This document shows, piece by piece, positions 14,301 through 26,300 of a stretch of DNA of 64,000 nucleotides. Location of the stretch: positions 1-64,000 of the forward strand of contig NZ_CALPBZ010000005.1 in assembly GCF_943181415.1 (NCBI RefSeq), given 5' to 3'. The notes below the pieces were generated by a model. It saw only the letters and a program-made list of their open reading frames with translations, did no database searches and was not told where the DNA came from. This DNA is from Microbacterium sp. Marseille-Q6648 (lineage in GTDB: Bacteria > Actinomycetota > Actinomycetes > Actinomycetales > Microbacteriaceae). Position 1 is the first letter of the stretch. Each line of letters opens with the position of its first letter. A program made the translations under genes and the position numbers.

Positions 14301-17300
14301 CGTCGCCGCCCGAGAGGTACAGCGGACCCTGGATCAGGTGGACCCGGCGGGCCGCGTCGGCGAACTCCTGCACGTCGCCGCCGTCGATGCGGACGTCGTC
14401 GATCGCGCGGACCCGGACGACCTGATCGGTCATCCAGCTCGCGGATGTGAAGGTCAGTTCGAGCTGCGCCACCCAGGCCGCGCCGTTCCAGAACTCCAGC
14501 TGCACCTCGCGGCACCCGTTCGGCAGGCCGCAGTCGGGGCCGCCCATGTCGAGGGTGAACGACGCGATCGCGTCGAGGGTGATCGTGACGGTCTCACCGG
14601 ATGCCGGTGCGCGGGTGAGCCGCACGGTGTAGGCGGCCTCCGCGCCGAACTGGTCGCCGGTGGCGCCTTCGACGAGGCGGATGTCGCCCCCGATGGGCGT
14701 GATGACGACACCCGCGGTGTCGCCGTCGTGGACGAGGACGTTGACGCGCTCCACGATCTCGCCGGGGATCTCGGCGACGTAGACCTGGGTCACGCCGAGG
14801 GTGAAGGTGCCCGTTCCCCACGGGTCGAAGACGGTGATGGTGGTGGCGGTGTTCGTCGCGATCGTCCGGTAGGTCGCGGTGCCGTTGGCGCCGACGATGC
14901 GCAGCAGCGCGCCGCTGAGTCCGCCGTTCGCGGTGGGCAGGACCACTCCGCCGAGGGTGACGGTGCGCTGGTCGGGCGAGATCGCGGTGACCGTGCCGAC
15001 GATCTCGTTCTGGACGATCGGCGCGGTGTAGCCGGTGATGACGAAGGCATCCCCCGACGTCGGGGCGACATCCCACTCGCCTTCGATCTCGATGGTGGTG
15101 GCGGTGTTGTCCCAGATGCGGGCGGTCTGTCCCGCTCCGGCACCGGTGACGATGCGGATGAGGTGGCCCTTCAGCGACCCGGGCGCCGCGGTGAGTCCGG
15201 CGAAGACGAACTCGCTCGGGACTCCGCCGGCGCCGGCGACCGTGCCGGTGCGGCGGTCGACCGATTCGATGACGGCGGTGATGGCCTGCACGTGCTGGCC
15301 CTCGACCGCGGTGTCGTCGACGGCCTTGGCGTGGATGGTCCGGGCTCCGGCGGTGGTGAAGGCGAGCACGAGCGTCGAGACCCAGTCGACGCCGTTCGTC
15401 GAGATCTTCAGCCCGGTCGGGGCGGTGACCCGCACGTTCACGGTGCCGAGCGGCGCCGAGGTGATGCGGACCTCGTAGGTCGCGGTCGTGCCGCCGGCGC
15501 CACCGGAGCGCTCGATGACGCGGATGCCGCCGTCGGGGACGGTGACGGGCACAGCGGGGGCGTCGTCGTCGAGGACGCGGACGAACGTCGTGGCGACGAG
15601 CGCACCGGCGTAGGCGCCGCCGGTGACGATCGCGTCGATGGGAGCCAGCCACTCCCCCTCGGACGACAGGTCGTCGATGGCCCGGACGAGGACCGTGCGC
15701 TGGCCGGTGTCGCCGGCGTCGAAGTTCAGGGTGACCGAGGTCTGCCAGGTGGCGCCGCCGTCGACGGACAGCTCGATGTAGCGGCTGCGGCTCGTCGACG
15801 TCGGGTCGATGGCCGGGCCGACGAGCGTCACCTGCACCGCCGAGGCGGACGCGTGGGTGAGCCGGACCGACACCGCACCGTGCGGGCCGTCTTCGCGGAG
15901 GACGAGCGAGCCGCCGACGGGGGCGATCACGACGGTGGGCTCGTCGTTGTCCATGATCTCGGTCGCGATGCCGTCGACCGGGATGAGCGCCCATGCGCTG
16001 TTGGCGACCGTGCTCTCGACGGAGTGGCGCACGAGGCCGGTGTGCCCGAGAAGGTCGTCGGCCTGGACGGCGGGAGCGGCACTGCCCACCTCCACGCGGT
16101 CGGAGCCGAGGCCGCCGAAGATCGACAGCTCGATGGCGGGGTTCGTCGAGAGGACGTGGAAGACGTCGTTGCCCTCCATGCCGTAGATCGAGACCTTCTC
16201 GACGTTGGTGTACCGGACGACCCGGCCCGCGCCGTAGACGCCGTTCGCGGTGATGACGAAGGTGTCGTTGAACTCGGTGCCGATGATCACGACGAGGTCG
16301 TATCCCGACCCGCCGTCGATGTTGACCGGGGCGTTCGCGGCGTACTGGATGAAGTTGCGGCCTTCGCCGGCGTCGACGGCGGCGAGCTCGGATTCGCCGA
16401 CGAAGGAGCGGATGACGAAGGTGTCGTCGCCGGCGTCGCCGTACAGGTTCAGGGTGGCGACGTTGCGGAAGACCTCGAACACGTCGTCGCCGGTGCCGCC
16501 GAAGACCGAGGCGGTGAACGAGACGCCCCGGGTCAGCTTCCCGCGCGTCGAGGAGAAGAACGCGGATGCCGGGAACTCGGCGTCGCCGGTGTAGGCGGTG
16601 TAGAGCTGTCCGAAGCGGAACCGGTCGTTGCCGGAGTCGCCGTTCGCGACCACGACCGACGCGGTGTCGTCGAAGGCGAAGGTGTCGTCGCCGGCCCGGC
16701 CGTTGATGACGACGCCGCCCGTGATCTCCTGCCCGTAGGTGACCTTCTCGACCGCGCCGAACTGGCCCGCGATCGCACCCGGCTGCGACAGCGCCGCGAT
16801 GAGGGCGCGGGTGGCGTTGCGCCGCATCAGGAAGGTGTCGTTCGCGGCGGTGCCGTTCACGACGAGCACGTTCGAGCCGCCGTCGAGGATGTCGAGGGTG
16901 TTGATGCGGCTGCTGCCGACGCCGAAGAGGTCGATGAGGAAGTAGTCGGAGTCGGCGCCGCCGTCGAGGTTGAGCGTCTGCCCGGCCATGGGGTTGACCC
17001 CGACGGGGCCGGGCGCGGCGTTGACGACGAGCCAGTCGTCGCCGCCCTGTCCGCGGACGGTGGTGGTGCCCGAGAGCGCTTCGACGAAGACGCGGTCGTC
17101 GCCTTCGGCCGCATTGACGGTCGTCGTGCCGGCGTGGGTGCCGTCGATGTTCAGCACGTCCGAACCGGAGCCGAGGGTGAGGTCGAGCGCCTCGACCTCG
17201 TCGTAGGCGATGCGACCGTCGGTCATGACCAGCACCCCGGTGCTGACCGCGCCGCCCGAGGCCGGCACCAGCGGGCGGCCGGCGACCGCGCCGATCGTGA

Positions 17301-20300
17301 GCGTGCGCGCCCAGCCGGCGGCACCGGCGAGCGCGCCCGTCCACGCGATGGTCCAGCGGTCGCCCGCCTTGGTCACGACGACGCTGCCCGCGCCCACCAG
17401 CGACGCCAGCGCCGCCTGCACCTGCGCGGCGGTCGCGTCGAAGGCCAGCTGCGTCGTCGTGCCGACGCCGGCGACGGTCAGGGTGAAACGGCCGTCGACG
17501 GCGCCGCGGACGGTCACGACCTGCACCAGGTTCGGCGTGGGCGACCCGCCCGTCATGCCGAGACCCGAGATCGTCGCCCCCGTGACGACGCCGATGCGGT
17601 CGAGCACCGTGGCGGTGTCGTCGACGTAGAGCGTGTCGGTGCCCGCGCCGCCGGTGATCGTCAGCGGTGCGGCGATGCCGGTGAGCACGCCGCCGACGCC
17701 GTTCGCGGTCGAGCTGATGCGGATGGTGTCGGTGCCCGCCCCGGTCGCCACGGAGGTGACTCCCGAGATGCTGCGCACGATGACGGTGTCCCCGCCGTCG
17801 TGGGTGGTGAGCACCGTCGAGCCGGCGTGGGTCGAGTGGATCGTGAAGGTGTCGCCGCCCGACCCGAGGTCGATCGTGAGCTGCTCGAGGCCGGTGTAGC
17901 GGATGCCGGTGCTCATGCCGAGGCCGGTGATCCACTCGAAGGTCAGCGCACCCGTGTTCGCCAGGGTGTCGCGGGTGTCGTCGATCGAGAGAAGATCGGC
18001 TCCCGTGCTGGTACCCGGGCCCGAGCCGCCGTCGACGACGAGGAGGGCCGAGATGGAGTTGACGTCGCCCCCGGTGTTCGTCCACGTCGTGTTGGTGGTG
18101 CCGGCGCCCGCCGCGTTCGAGCCGACGGCGATGCGGTCGGTGTGCTCGCCGGTGAAGATGCGGTGCTCGACGGCGATGGCGCGGACGGCGACGCGGTCGC
18201 CGCCGGTGAGCGTGCGGATCTCGACCAGCTCGACGCCGGCGTGGGTGATGGTCCCGAGCGTCGTCGTCGTGCCGGCGCCGTCGAAGGACACCCGTCGGAT
18301 GCGGTTGGACTCGGTGCCGGCCGGCGGCGAAGAGACGATGTCGATCATGAGGTCGTCGGGTGCGGTGGACCCGCGAACGTCGAGGCGGTCGGTGCCGGCG
18401 GAGTCGTCGATGTGGACCGCGAGGCCGGTGGAGCGGGTCAGCTCGACGCGGACGAGGTCGTCCCCGGCGCCGCCGTCGAGGTAGGCGGTCCCGGTCCACG
18501 GCTCGGACGTGCGGCGGACGCCGGCGACGAGCACCGAGCCGTCGGCGTCGCCGACCAGGAAGGTCGTCGCGGCCGACCCCGACGCGGTCAGCCGGGCGAT
18601 CTCGAAGATGTCGTCCAGGTCCTCGGCGATCGACCCGACGCCGAAGTCGGTGCCGACGACCAGACCGACGACGAACAGGTTGTCGTAGAGGCCGAAGTCG
18701 ACGCCCGAGAAGGTCTCGACGAGAGTGTCGACGCCCCCGGCATCCCGGAAGGTGTCTCGTCCGAGCCCGCCGGTGACGATGTCGTCGCCGGCGCCCGAGT
18801 TGAGGATGTCGTCGAAGCGCGAGCCGACGAGGGTGTCGGAGCCGAGGCCGCCGATGAGGGTGAGCGCCAGCTGGTCGGCGGTGACCCCGGCGGCGGAGAG
18901 CGAGTCCGCACCGTCACGACCGTCGATGACGAGCGCGTCGCCCTGGGCGCGCACTCCGCCGCCGATCCACACGTCGTAGCCCGCCGCCGTCGTGCGCTCC
19001 ACGCGGGTGCGGGCGCCGTCGGTGGTGACGACGAAGGCGTCGGCCGAGCCCGAGCCGAGCACGGTGACGATGTCGGTGCCGCCGGTGCCGAGGGCGATCT
19101 CGATCGACGAGATGCCGGACGCGTTGGCGGTGATGTCGCTGAGGATGATCTGGTCGGACCCGGCGCCCGCCTCGATGACCAGCTGTTCGATGTCGTACGT
19201 GTCGCGGGTGAGGCCGTTCAGGGTGTGGCGGAGGAGCTCGGACGAAGGGTTGCCGATGGTCAGCAGGTCGGAGCCGCCGCCGAGCACGAGGGTGAGCCGG
19301 TCGGTGCCGCTGCCGCCGTCGACGACCTGGGTGGCGCCCGAGGTGAAGACGGCCGCGGTGGCGAGGATGGTGTCGTCTCCGGCACCGCCGCTGTAGGTGC
19401 GGGCGAGCCCCGACAGGGTGTCGTCGTCGTCACCGCCGTTGAGCACGTCGGTGATGAGGTTGCCGAACAGCTGGTCGTTGCCGCCGTCGCCGTTGAGGGT
19501 CACGGTGCCCGTGCCGGTGTGGCGGAGGATGTCGGCGCCGGCGCCGCCGTGGACCGTGGCGGTCGCGGAGCCCGCCACGGTGATGACGTCGTTGCCGTCG
19601 CCTCCGCTGAGCACCGATCCGGTTCCGGAGCCCTGCAGCAGGATCGTGTCGGCTTCGGTGCCGCCGTCGATGGTGACGGGGATCTGCACGCTCGGGTCGA
19701 TGACGAGGTTGTCGACGCCGTCGCCGAAGTAGCCGTAGATGCGCTGGACGTTGGCGTACGTGCGGGAGTGGCCGAAGGCGGTGACCTTGATGGTCGCCAG
19801 TCCCCCGCTGAGGTTGCCGATCTGCTCGATGTAGACCGTTTCGGCTGTGACGGCGCTCGAGACGCTCCGGGCCGTGCGCTGGGCGGCGGCGCCGACGTTG
19901 AGGTACAGGTCGCGGTCGGTGCTCTTCCACTCGCGGAGGCTCTTGAAGGCGTTGACGCCCGTGTAGGTGACGTTGTTGCCGGCGAGGTACGGCACCACCG
20001 GGAAGCGGACGGTGCCGATCTGGATGGTCGCGGAACGGGAGTACCAGGAGCCCAGGACCTTGAAGCGGACGGTGACGCGGAAGTTGAGCGGGACGTCGCC
20101 GTTGGAGTCGGCGGTCCGGGAGTCGGCCGTGACGGCGAGGTCGAGTCCGACGCCGAGGCTGATCTCGAAGAGCTTGAAGTCGAAGTAAACCTCGACGCTG
20201 GCGGAGCCGCCGATGAAGAGGGTGTACCAGACGATGCCGTCCTGCTCGTGCGAGAGGAACGAGACCTCGAGCGAGAAGCTGCCGCGGATGCCCATGAAGC

Positions 20301-23300
20301 TCCCGCCGAGCTGCATCCGGCCCGACAGGACGAGGCTGAAGTTGCCGTCGGAGTTGAGGAAGATCGTGCCCGAGAAGTTGAAGCCGAAGAACGAGAGCGA
20401 GGCGTAGGCGTCGAGGTACCAGTCGCCGGCGGCGTAGGACGTGTCGGTGGCGCTGGTCTTGCCGACCTCGATCGTGAAGCCGGCGTTGAAGCTGAACAGC
20501 TTCAGCAGTGTCACCGACCCGGTCAGCTGCAGCTTGAAGCCGGGGTCGACGCCCGCGCGGCGTTCGCCGACGGTGTTGATCCGAAGCGTGCCGGTCGCGC
20601 TCAGGCTGAAGACGAACGCGTCCGCCGAGGCGCTGACGGCCACCGACATCACGAAGCCGTCGTCGTAGACGCCCGCCACGCCGTTGGCGCTGAAGCGGAG
20701 CCCCGCGAGGTCGAACGAGACGCCGAAGCGCATCTCGAACGCGCCGGTGGCGATGCGGATCTCGGCGAAGCCCGCGCCGCGCGCGAACCCGAGGAAGTTG
20801 AGGGTGCCGTCGAGGCGGAGGAGGAACCCGGGGGCGACGGTCGTGCTGCCGATGACGGCCGAGGCGCCCGTGGTGTTCAGCTGAAGCAGCGCGCTCACCG
20901 AGAACCCGATGCCGATGTCTTCGCCGAACCCGGCGTCGAGGGCGATCGCGAAGCGCGCGACGACGCCGCGGCTGGTGATGGAGAATCCGGAGTCGACGAT
21001 CGTGAGGTCGCCGAAGGGCTCGAGTGCGGCCCGGCCGTTGACGACGAGCGAGAGCTGGCCGGCGCCGATCGTGAGCACGACGTGTCCGGTGATCTCGAGG
21101 ACGTTGAGCACCCGCAGCGAGCCGTACATCTCGAGGCGGAAGCCGGCGACGACCCCGATCGTCTGGTTGGCGACGACGAGCTGGCCGTTCTGGCGCTGGA
21201 ATCCGCCGAACACCGGGGCTCCGTTGACGGTCTGCGTGTCGACCACGAAGGTGCGGATCTGCCGCGACGAGCTGAACGTGTTGATCTCGAGGAGGAACTG
21301 GCCGTTGAGGGAGACCCCGGGGATCGCGTTCGCGCCGAGCGTCAGCTGCACGCGCCCGACCACACCGGTCTGGGCTCCGACGTACACCGCGAGGTTCAGC
21401 GCACCCGTCAGCGAGCCGAGGTAGGGGATCGTGGTCCCCACCATGCCGTCGATCTTGAGGTAGGCGGTGCCGGACGGGTCGATGGCGGCGGTGATCCCGA
21501 TGAACCCGGTGAGGGTGAAGGCCCCGCCGATCGTGAGCTCGGCCTGGATGCTGGCGACGACGTAGATGCTGCCGCCCGCGGGCGCTGCGGGGTCGGGCTG
21601 GCCGTCGATGCCCGGAGGCGACTTGGGGATGAAGAACACCGGAGCCTGGCCGGGCAGCAGGAGCGGCAGGAAGGCGTTGGGCACGACGAACGTCTGGTCG
21701 GCGAGGGTCGTGTTGAAGATGACGTTCACCGACCCGGTGGCCGAGAACAGCGATCCCACGTTCGGAAGGCCGATGCCGACACCGGTCGAGACGCGGATGC
21801 TGCCCGCGACACCCGGGATCGCGCCGCCGTCGGTGCGGGTCGAGATCATCAGGACGCCGGTGACCGAGCCGTACTCGAGCTGCGCCGACCCGGACCCGAA
21901 CGAGAGGCGTCCGGTGAGGAAGATCTCCATCGAGGGCGTCGGCGGGTTCGCCGAGATGTTCAGGTACAGCCCGCCCTGGATCCGCATCAGCTCGTTGCCG
22001 CCCGGGGCGACGATCGCCTGTCCGACGATCTGGAAGCCGAAGCTGAACGGCTGCAGCACGAACTCCTCGGTGAGGTCGGTGCCGCCGGGGCCCACCCCGG
22101 TGAGCGTGAGCTGCTCGGTCTTGACCTCGTTCGTGAGGTTGATGCGCAGCTGCGCCGAGCCGCTCAGCTGCAGACCGTAGGGCCGCAGTGCCTCGAAGTT
22201 GGTCTCGATCGACGCCACGCCCCAGAACTGCGGCACCGGGTACATCGGGTTGGTCGTCTCGTCGCCGATGGCGAGGACGAATCGTCCGGCAGTGGACCCG
22301 AGCGTGCCCAGGCCGTACACGTCGAGCTGTCCGGCGAAGGTGAGGATGAACACCAGGCGGGTGTAGTCGATCTCGAGGATGACCTGCGCCTTGATGTGCA
22401 TGAGCGGCTCGTCGAGGAAGTCGCCCGCCTGCAGCAGGATGCCGCCCGACAGCTCGATGAAGAAGCTGGTTCCCTGCTCGATGAGCCGGAAGGTGTGGGT
22501 GCTGCCCGCGGCGAGGTTGCCCGCCGTGTCGGCCCACGCGCCCGCGGCGAAGGTGACGGTGACGGTCCCCGCGGTGAGCGCCGTCGCGAGCGTGTACGAG
22601 TACATCGCCAGGCCGCCGGCGTACTGGACGCCCGAGAAGACCAGCGCCTGCGTGCCGCCGCCGGAGAACGAGAGGTCGTTCGAGCCGAGCGTGGTGGTGT
22701 CGACCTCGGCGCCGGAGGTGGGGGTGAGCCGGACCCCGACCCACGTCCGGGGACCGATGGTGGCCCACGAGAGGTCGGACTCCGCGCTCGCGGTGCCGGC
22801 GTGGCTCGCGGCGGCGAACAGCGTGCCCTGGGTGTTCAGCCAGCTGCCGTCGATGAAGGTGACGACCAGCGCGCCGGCCAGGTGGCCGGAGAAGAAGTAC
22901 CGGTAGGTGCTGCCGGTCACCAGCATGGGCGAACCCAGGACGACGAGCTCGACGCCGTCGGCCGTGATCGTGATCTCGCCGCCGGCATCCGTGATGGAGG
23001 CCCGGTCGATCGCGAAGCCGCCGAAGGCGCCGAAGGTGATGTCGATCCAGCCGCGTCCGGCGAGCTCCTTCACATCGACCACCGAGCCGGGTGTCGGGTC
23101 GGTCACGACGGCGGTCGGGGCGGTGAGGGTGAGGGTCTCGGTCTCAGCGGAGTTGAGGCGACCGCCGAGGTCGGCGAACCGGCCGGCGAGGAAGGTGATC
23201 GTGTAGGCGCCGGCGGCGAGCGTGGCGCTGAAGGAGTAGCGGTAGATGTCGCTCGTGCCGACGCGGACCGGAGCAGAGAGGGCGATGAGTGCGCCCGACG

Positions 23301-26300
23301 CGTCACGGAACTCGATCTCGTTGCCGTCGATCGTGGTGTGGTCGATGCCGAAGCCGTCGGAGCCGCGGAAGCGGATCTCGAGGTACCTCAGGGCGTTCAG
23401 GAGGTCGCGGCCGATGGTGGCTCCCGACAGCGGAGTCGTCTTCGACTCGTCGACGTCGGTCGTGGCCGGGTTGTCGGGTGTGGTGCGGACGGCATCCGCG
23501 GTGGCCCCGACGACGTGGAAGGACTGGGTGAAGGTGGTGCCGGCCGGTGGCGCGCGGGCGGGGCTGACGTCGAAGGCGGTCAGGTCGAAGATGATGTCGA
23601 CACGGCCGGGGGCGAAGCTGCCGTTGAGGAGGTAGCGCCACGTGTTGCCGCCGAGGTGCACGACCCCGATGATCTGGATGCCGCCCGCGCCGGGCCCGGC
23701 GAGGGTGAACTCGTCGCCGGTGACGGATCCGGGCAGGATCGTGAACGTCTCGCCGTCGATGGAGGCCGGCGGCGTGAAGGTGACGTCGAGGTACGACATG
23801 GTGCGCTGGCTGATGGTGACCGCTGCGGGGACACCGGGCTGGGTGCCCGCGGTCGGGGCGGCGCCGGTGTACGCGGTCGTGCCGTCCGCCTGCGTGTAGC
23901 TCCACCCGGCCGAAGCGAAGACGACCTCGACCTCGTCGCCCGGCAGCAGCGGGGCCGACAGCTGGTAGCGGACCCACACCACGCCGTCGGCGTCGACGAG
24001 GATCGTGGCGCCGGTGACGGTGATCGTCAGGGCGGAGCCGTCGCGCACGACCTCGAGGGTGAACTCGTCGAGGTCGAGCAGCGTCGCGGGGTCGAAGCGC
24101 AGCCCGGTCGGGGCCGTGAACGGCACATCGATGTAGTCGCGTCCCGGTGCGGTGAACGGGGTGTCGGATGCCGGTGCGGCCGTCGCCGCGTACGAGACGT
24201 CCACGGCGCCGATCGTGACGGCGGACGACGCCTGCGCGGCCGTCTCGCGTTCGACGAGGACGGGGATGAGGAACTGGCCGGTCACGGTTCCTGCGCGGAT
24301 CGCGCGCGACGTGTCGAGCACGACCGTCCAGCCGGATGCGGCGGCGGTGAAGGTCAGCGCGCCGAGGCGCTCGATGACCGATGCCGGGTCGACGGCGTAG
24401 CCGGCGGGCAGGCCGGCCGTGGCGGCATCCGGGAAGCTGATCACCAGATCGGTGCTCCACACCAGGCTCGAGCCGGGAGCGCTGATGCTCGGCACGGTCG
24501 GGGTGACGCTCTGCTGGTACGACCACGAGCCGGCGAGGCGGGTGAGGGTGACCGACAGTCCCGCGTCGTATTCGCCGGTGAGCCAGAAGCGGAAGCGGAT
24601 CTTGCCCGAGGGTGCCCCGGCGACCTGCACGGGCGCCCGCGCGGAGTCGATCGAGATGGACCCGAGGCCTTCGCCGTAGAGCTCGAACTCCGGCGCGAGA
24701 TCGAGGATCGAGGCGAGGTCGAGGGGGCTGCCGTCGACCGCCGCGTCGAAGTCGACGTCGAGGAAGGCCGTCGGCGTGACGGTCAGGGTCTGGCCGGGCT
24801 GTGCGCCCGCGGTGACGGGGCCGCGGTATCCGAGCACCGAAGCCGTGAGGGCGGCGGTGAGGGCGCCGGCGGTGCCCACGGCGGTGACGACGACGGGGAG
24901 CCGGAACTCGCCCGGGGTCTCGGTGGCGGTGATCGGCACGGTGGGGTCGAGGGTGAGCGCCCAGCCGCCGGCGGCGCCGAAGCTGAGGCCCGACAGCCGC
25001 TGGATGACCGAGGCCGGGTCGATGGTGAAACCGGCCGGGATGCCCAGCTGCCCCGCCGAGGGGAATCGGATGCCGACACTGCCGGCTCCGGTCTCGCCCG
25101 GTTCGTCGGTGATGACCAGAGGACCGGTGAGGGTGAGCAGGTACGACCAGCTGCCTGCGAGGAAGGTGAGGTTGACGGCGCCGGTGGTGGCGAAACGGCC
25201 GGTGAGCCAGTAGCGGTACGTCGCGGTCGTGGCGGTGCTCGAGAGGAGCTGGGGCGCCTGCGTCCCGTCGAGGCGGATCGTGCCGAGACCGGCGCCCGAC
25301 AGCTGGAACTCCGGCGCCAGGTCGGTGATCGAGGCCGGGTCGATGGCGAACATGGTCGGGTTGGTGAAGGTGACCTGGATCCACGCGCGGCCGTTGATGA
25401 CGTTGATGTCGACGGAGGCGTTGGGGGTCGGGTTGGTCACGGTGGCCGTCGCGCCGACCACGGTGAACGACAGCGTGGTGGCGGCACTGCCGGCGCCGGC
25501 GGTCGTGCCCGATTCGGTGGTGAGGTCGGCGTTCTCGACCGCTCCCGCCGCGAAGCGCAGCTCCCACCGGCCCATCCCGAGGGCGGCGGTGCCGATGGCG
25601 TAGCGGAACCGGGTGGTGCCGGTGATCCGCACGGCGGTCTCGAGGAGGTCGGCGCCGGCGTCGAGGTCGGCGACGAGCACGACGTCGACACGGTCGCCGT
25701 CGAGGGTGTAGTAGGCGCCCGTCGCGTCGGTGCGCAGCTCGACGAACACCATGCCGCTGTCGGTCGTCACGGCCACGATCGGGACGGGTCGCCCGGTGAT
25801 GGTGGTGCGCTGGGTGCCGCCGAACCAGAGCGTGAACTCCTGGCCGTTGTCGAGGATGCCGGCGATGTCGAGGCTGGCCCCGGCCGGCGGCGTGTACGAC
25901 ACGTCGATGTGCTTGACCGACCCGTTCGCGCCGTTGACGACGCCGACGTCCACCGAGCCGCCGTTCGTGGTCGGCGAGCCGAGCCCCACCGTCGGCGCGG
26001 TGCCGGTGGCGATCGGGTCCAGTCCTTCGACGACGTCGAACGTGACCTCGTTGCCGGAGGAGTTGCGGAAGCCCATCTTGAGCTTGCCGTAGAGGGTGAG
26101 CAGGCGCACCTGGTCGGGGAAGTCGGCGAGGAACAGGATGGTGACGTTGCCGCTGGCGACCTTGGAGAGATCGGCGTAGAGACGCCCGCTGATCGAGATG
26201 TTGTCGGCGGCGAAGTTGAGCTTTCCGACGATGAGGATCTTGCCGTCGGTCGAGATCTTGATGATCACCTGCCCGTTGAAGACCGCCTGCGACGTGTAGA

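Noticed and set aside
8250-19720. Regularly repeated short DNA units that could look like a CRISPR array
   Set aside because: The periodicity follows RTX nonapeptides and proline-rich linkers in frame. There are no identical direct repeats with unique spacers and no cas genes.
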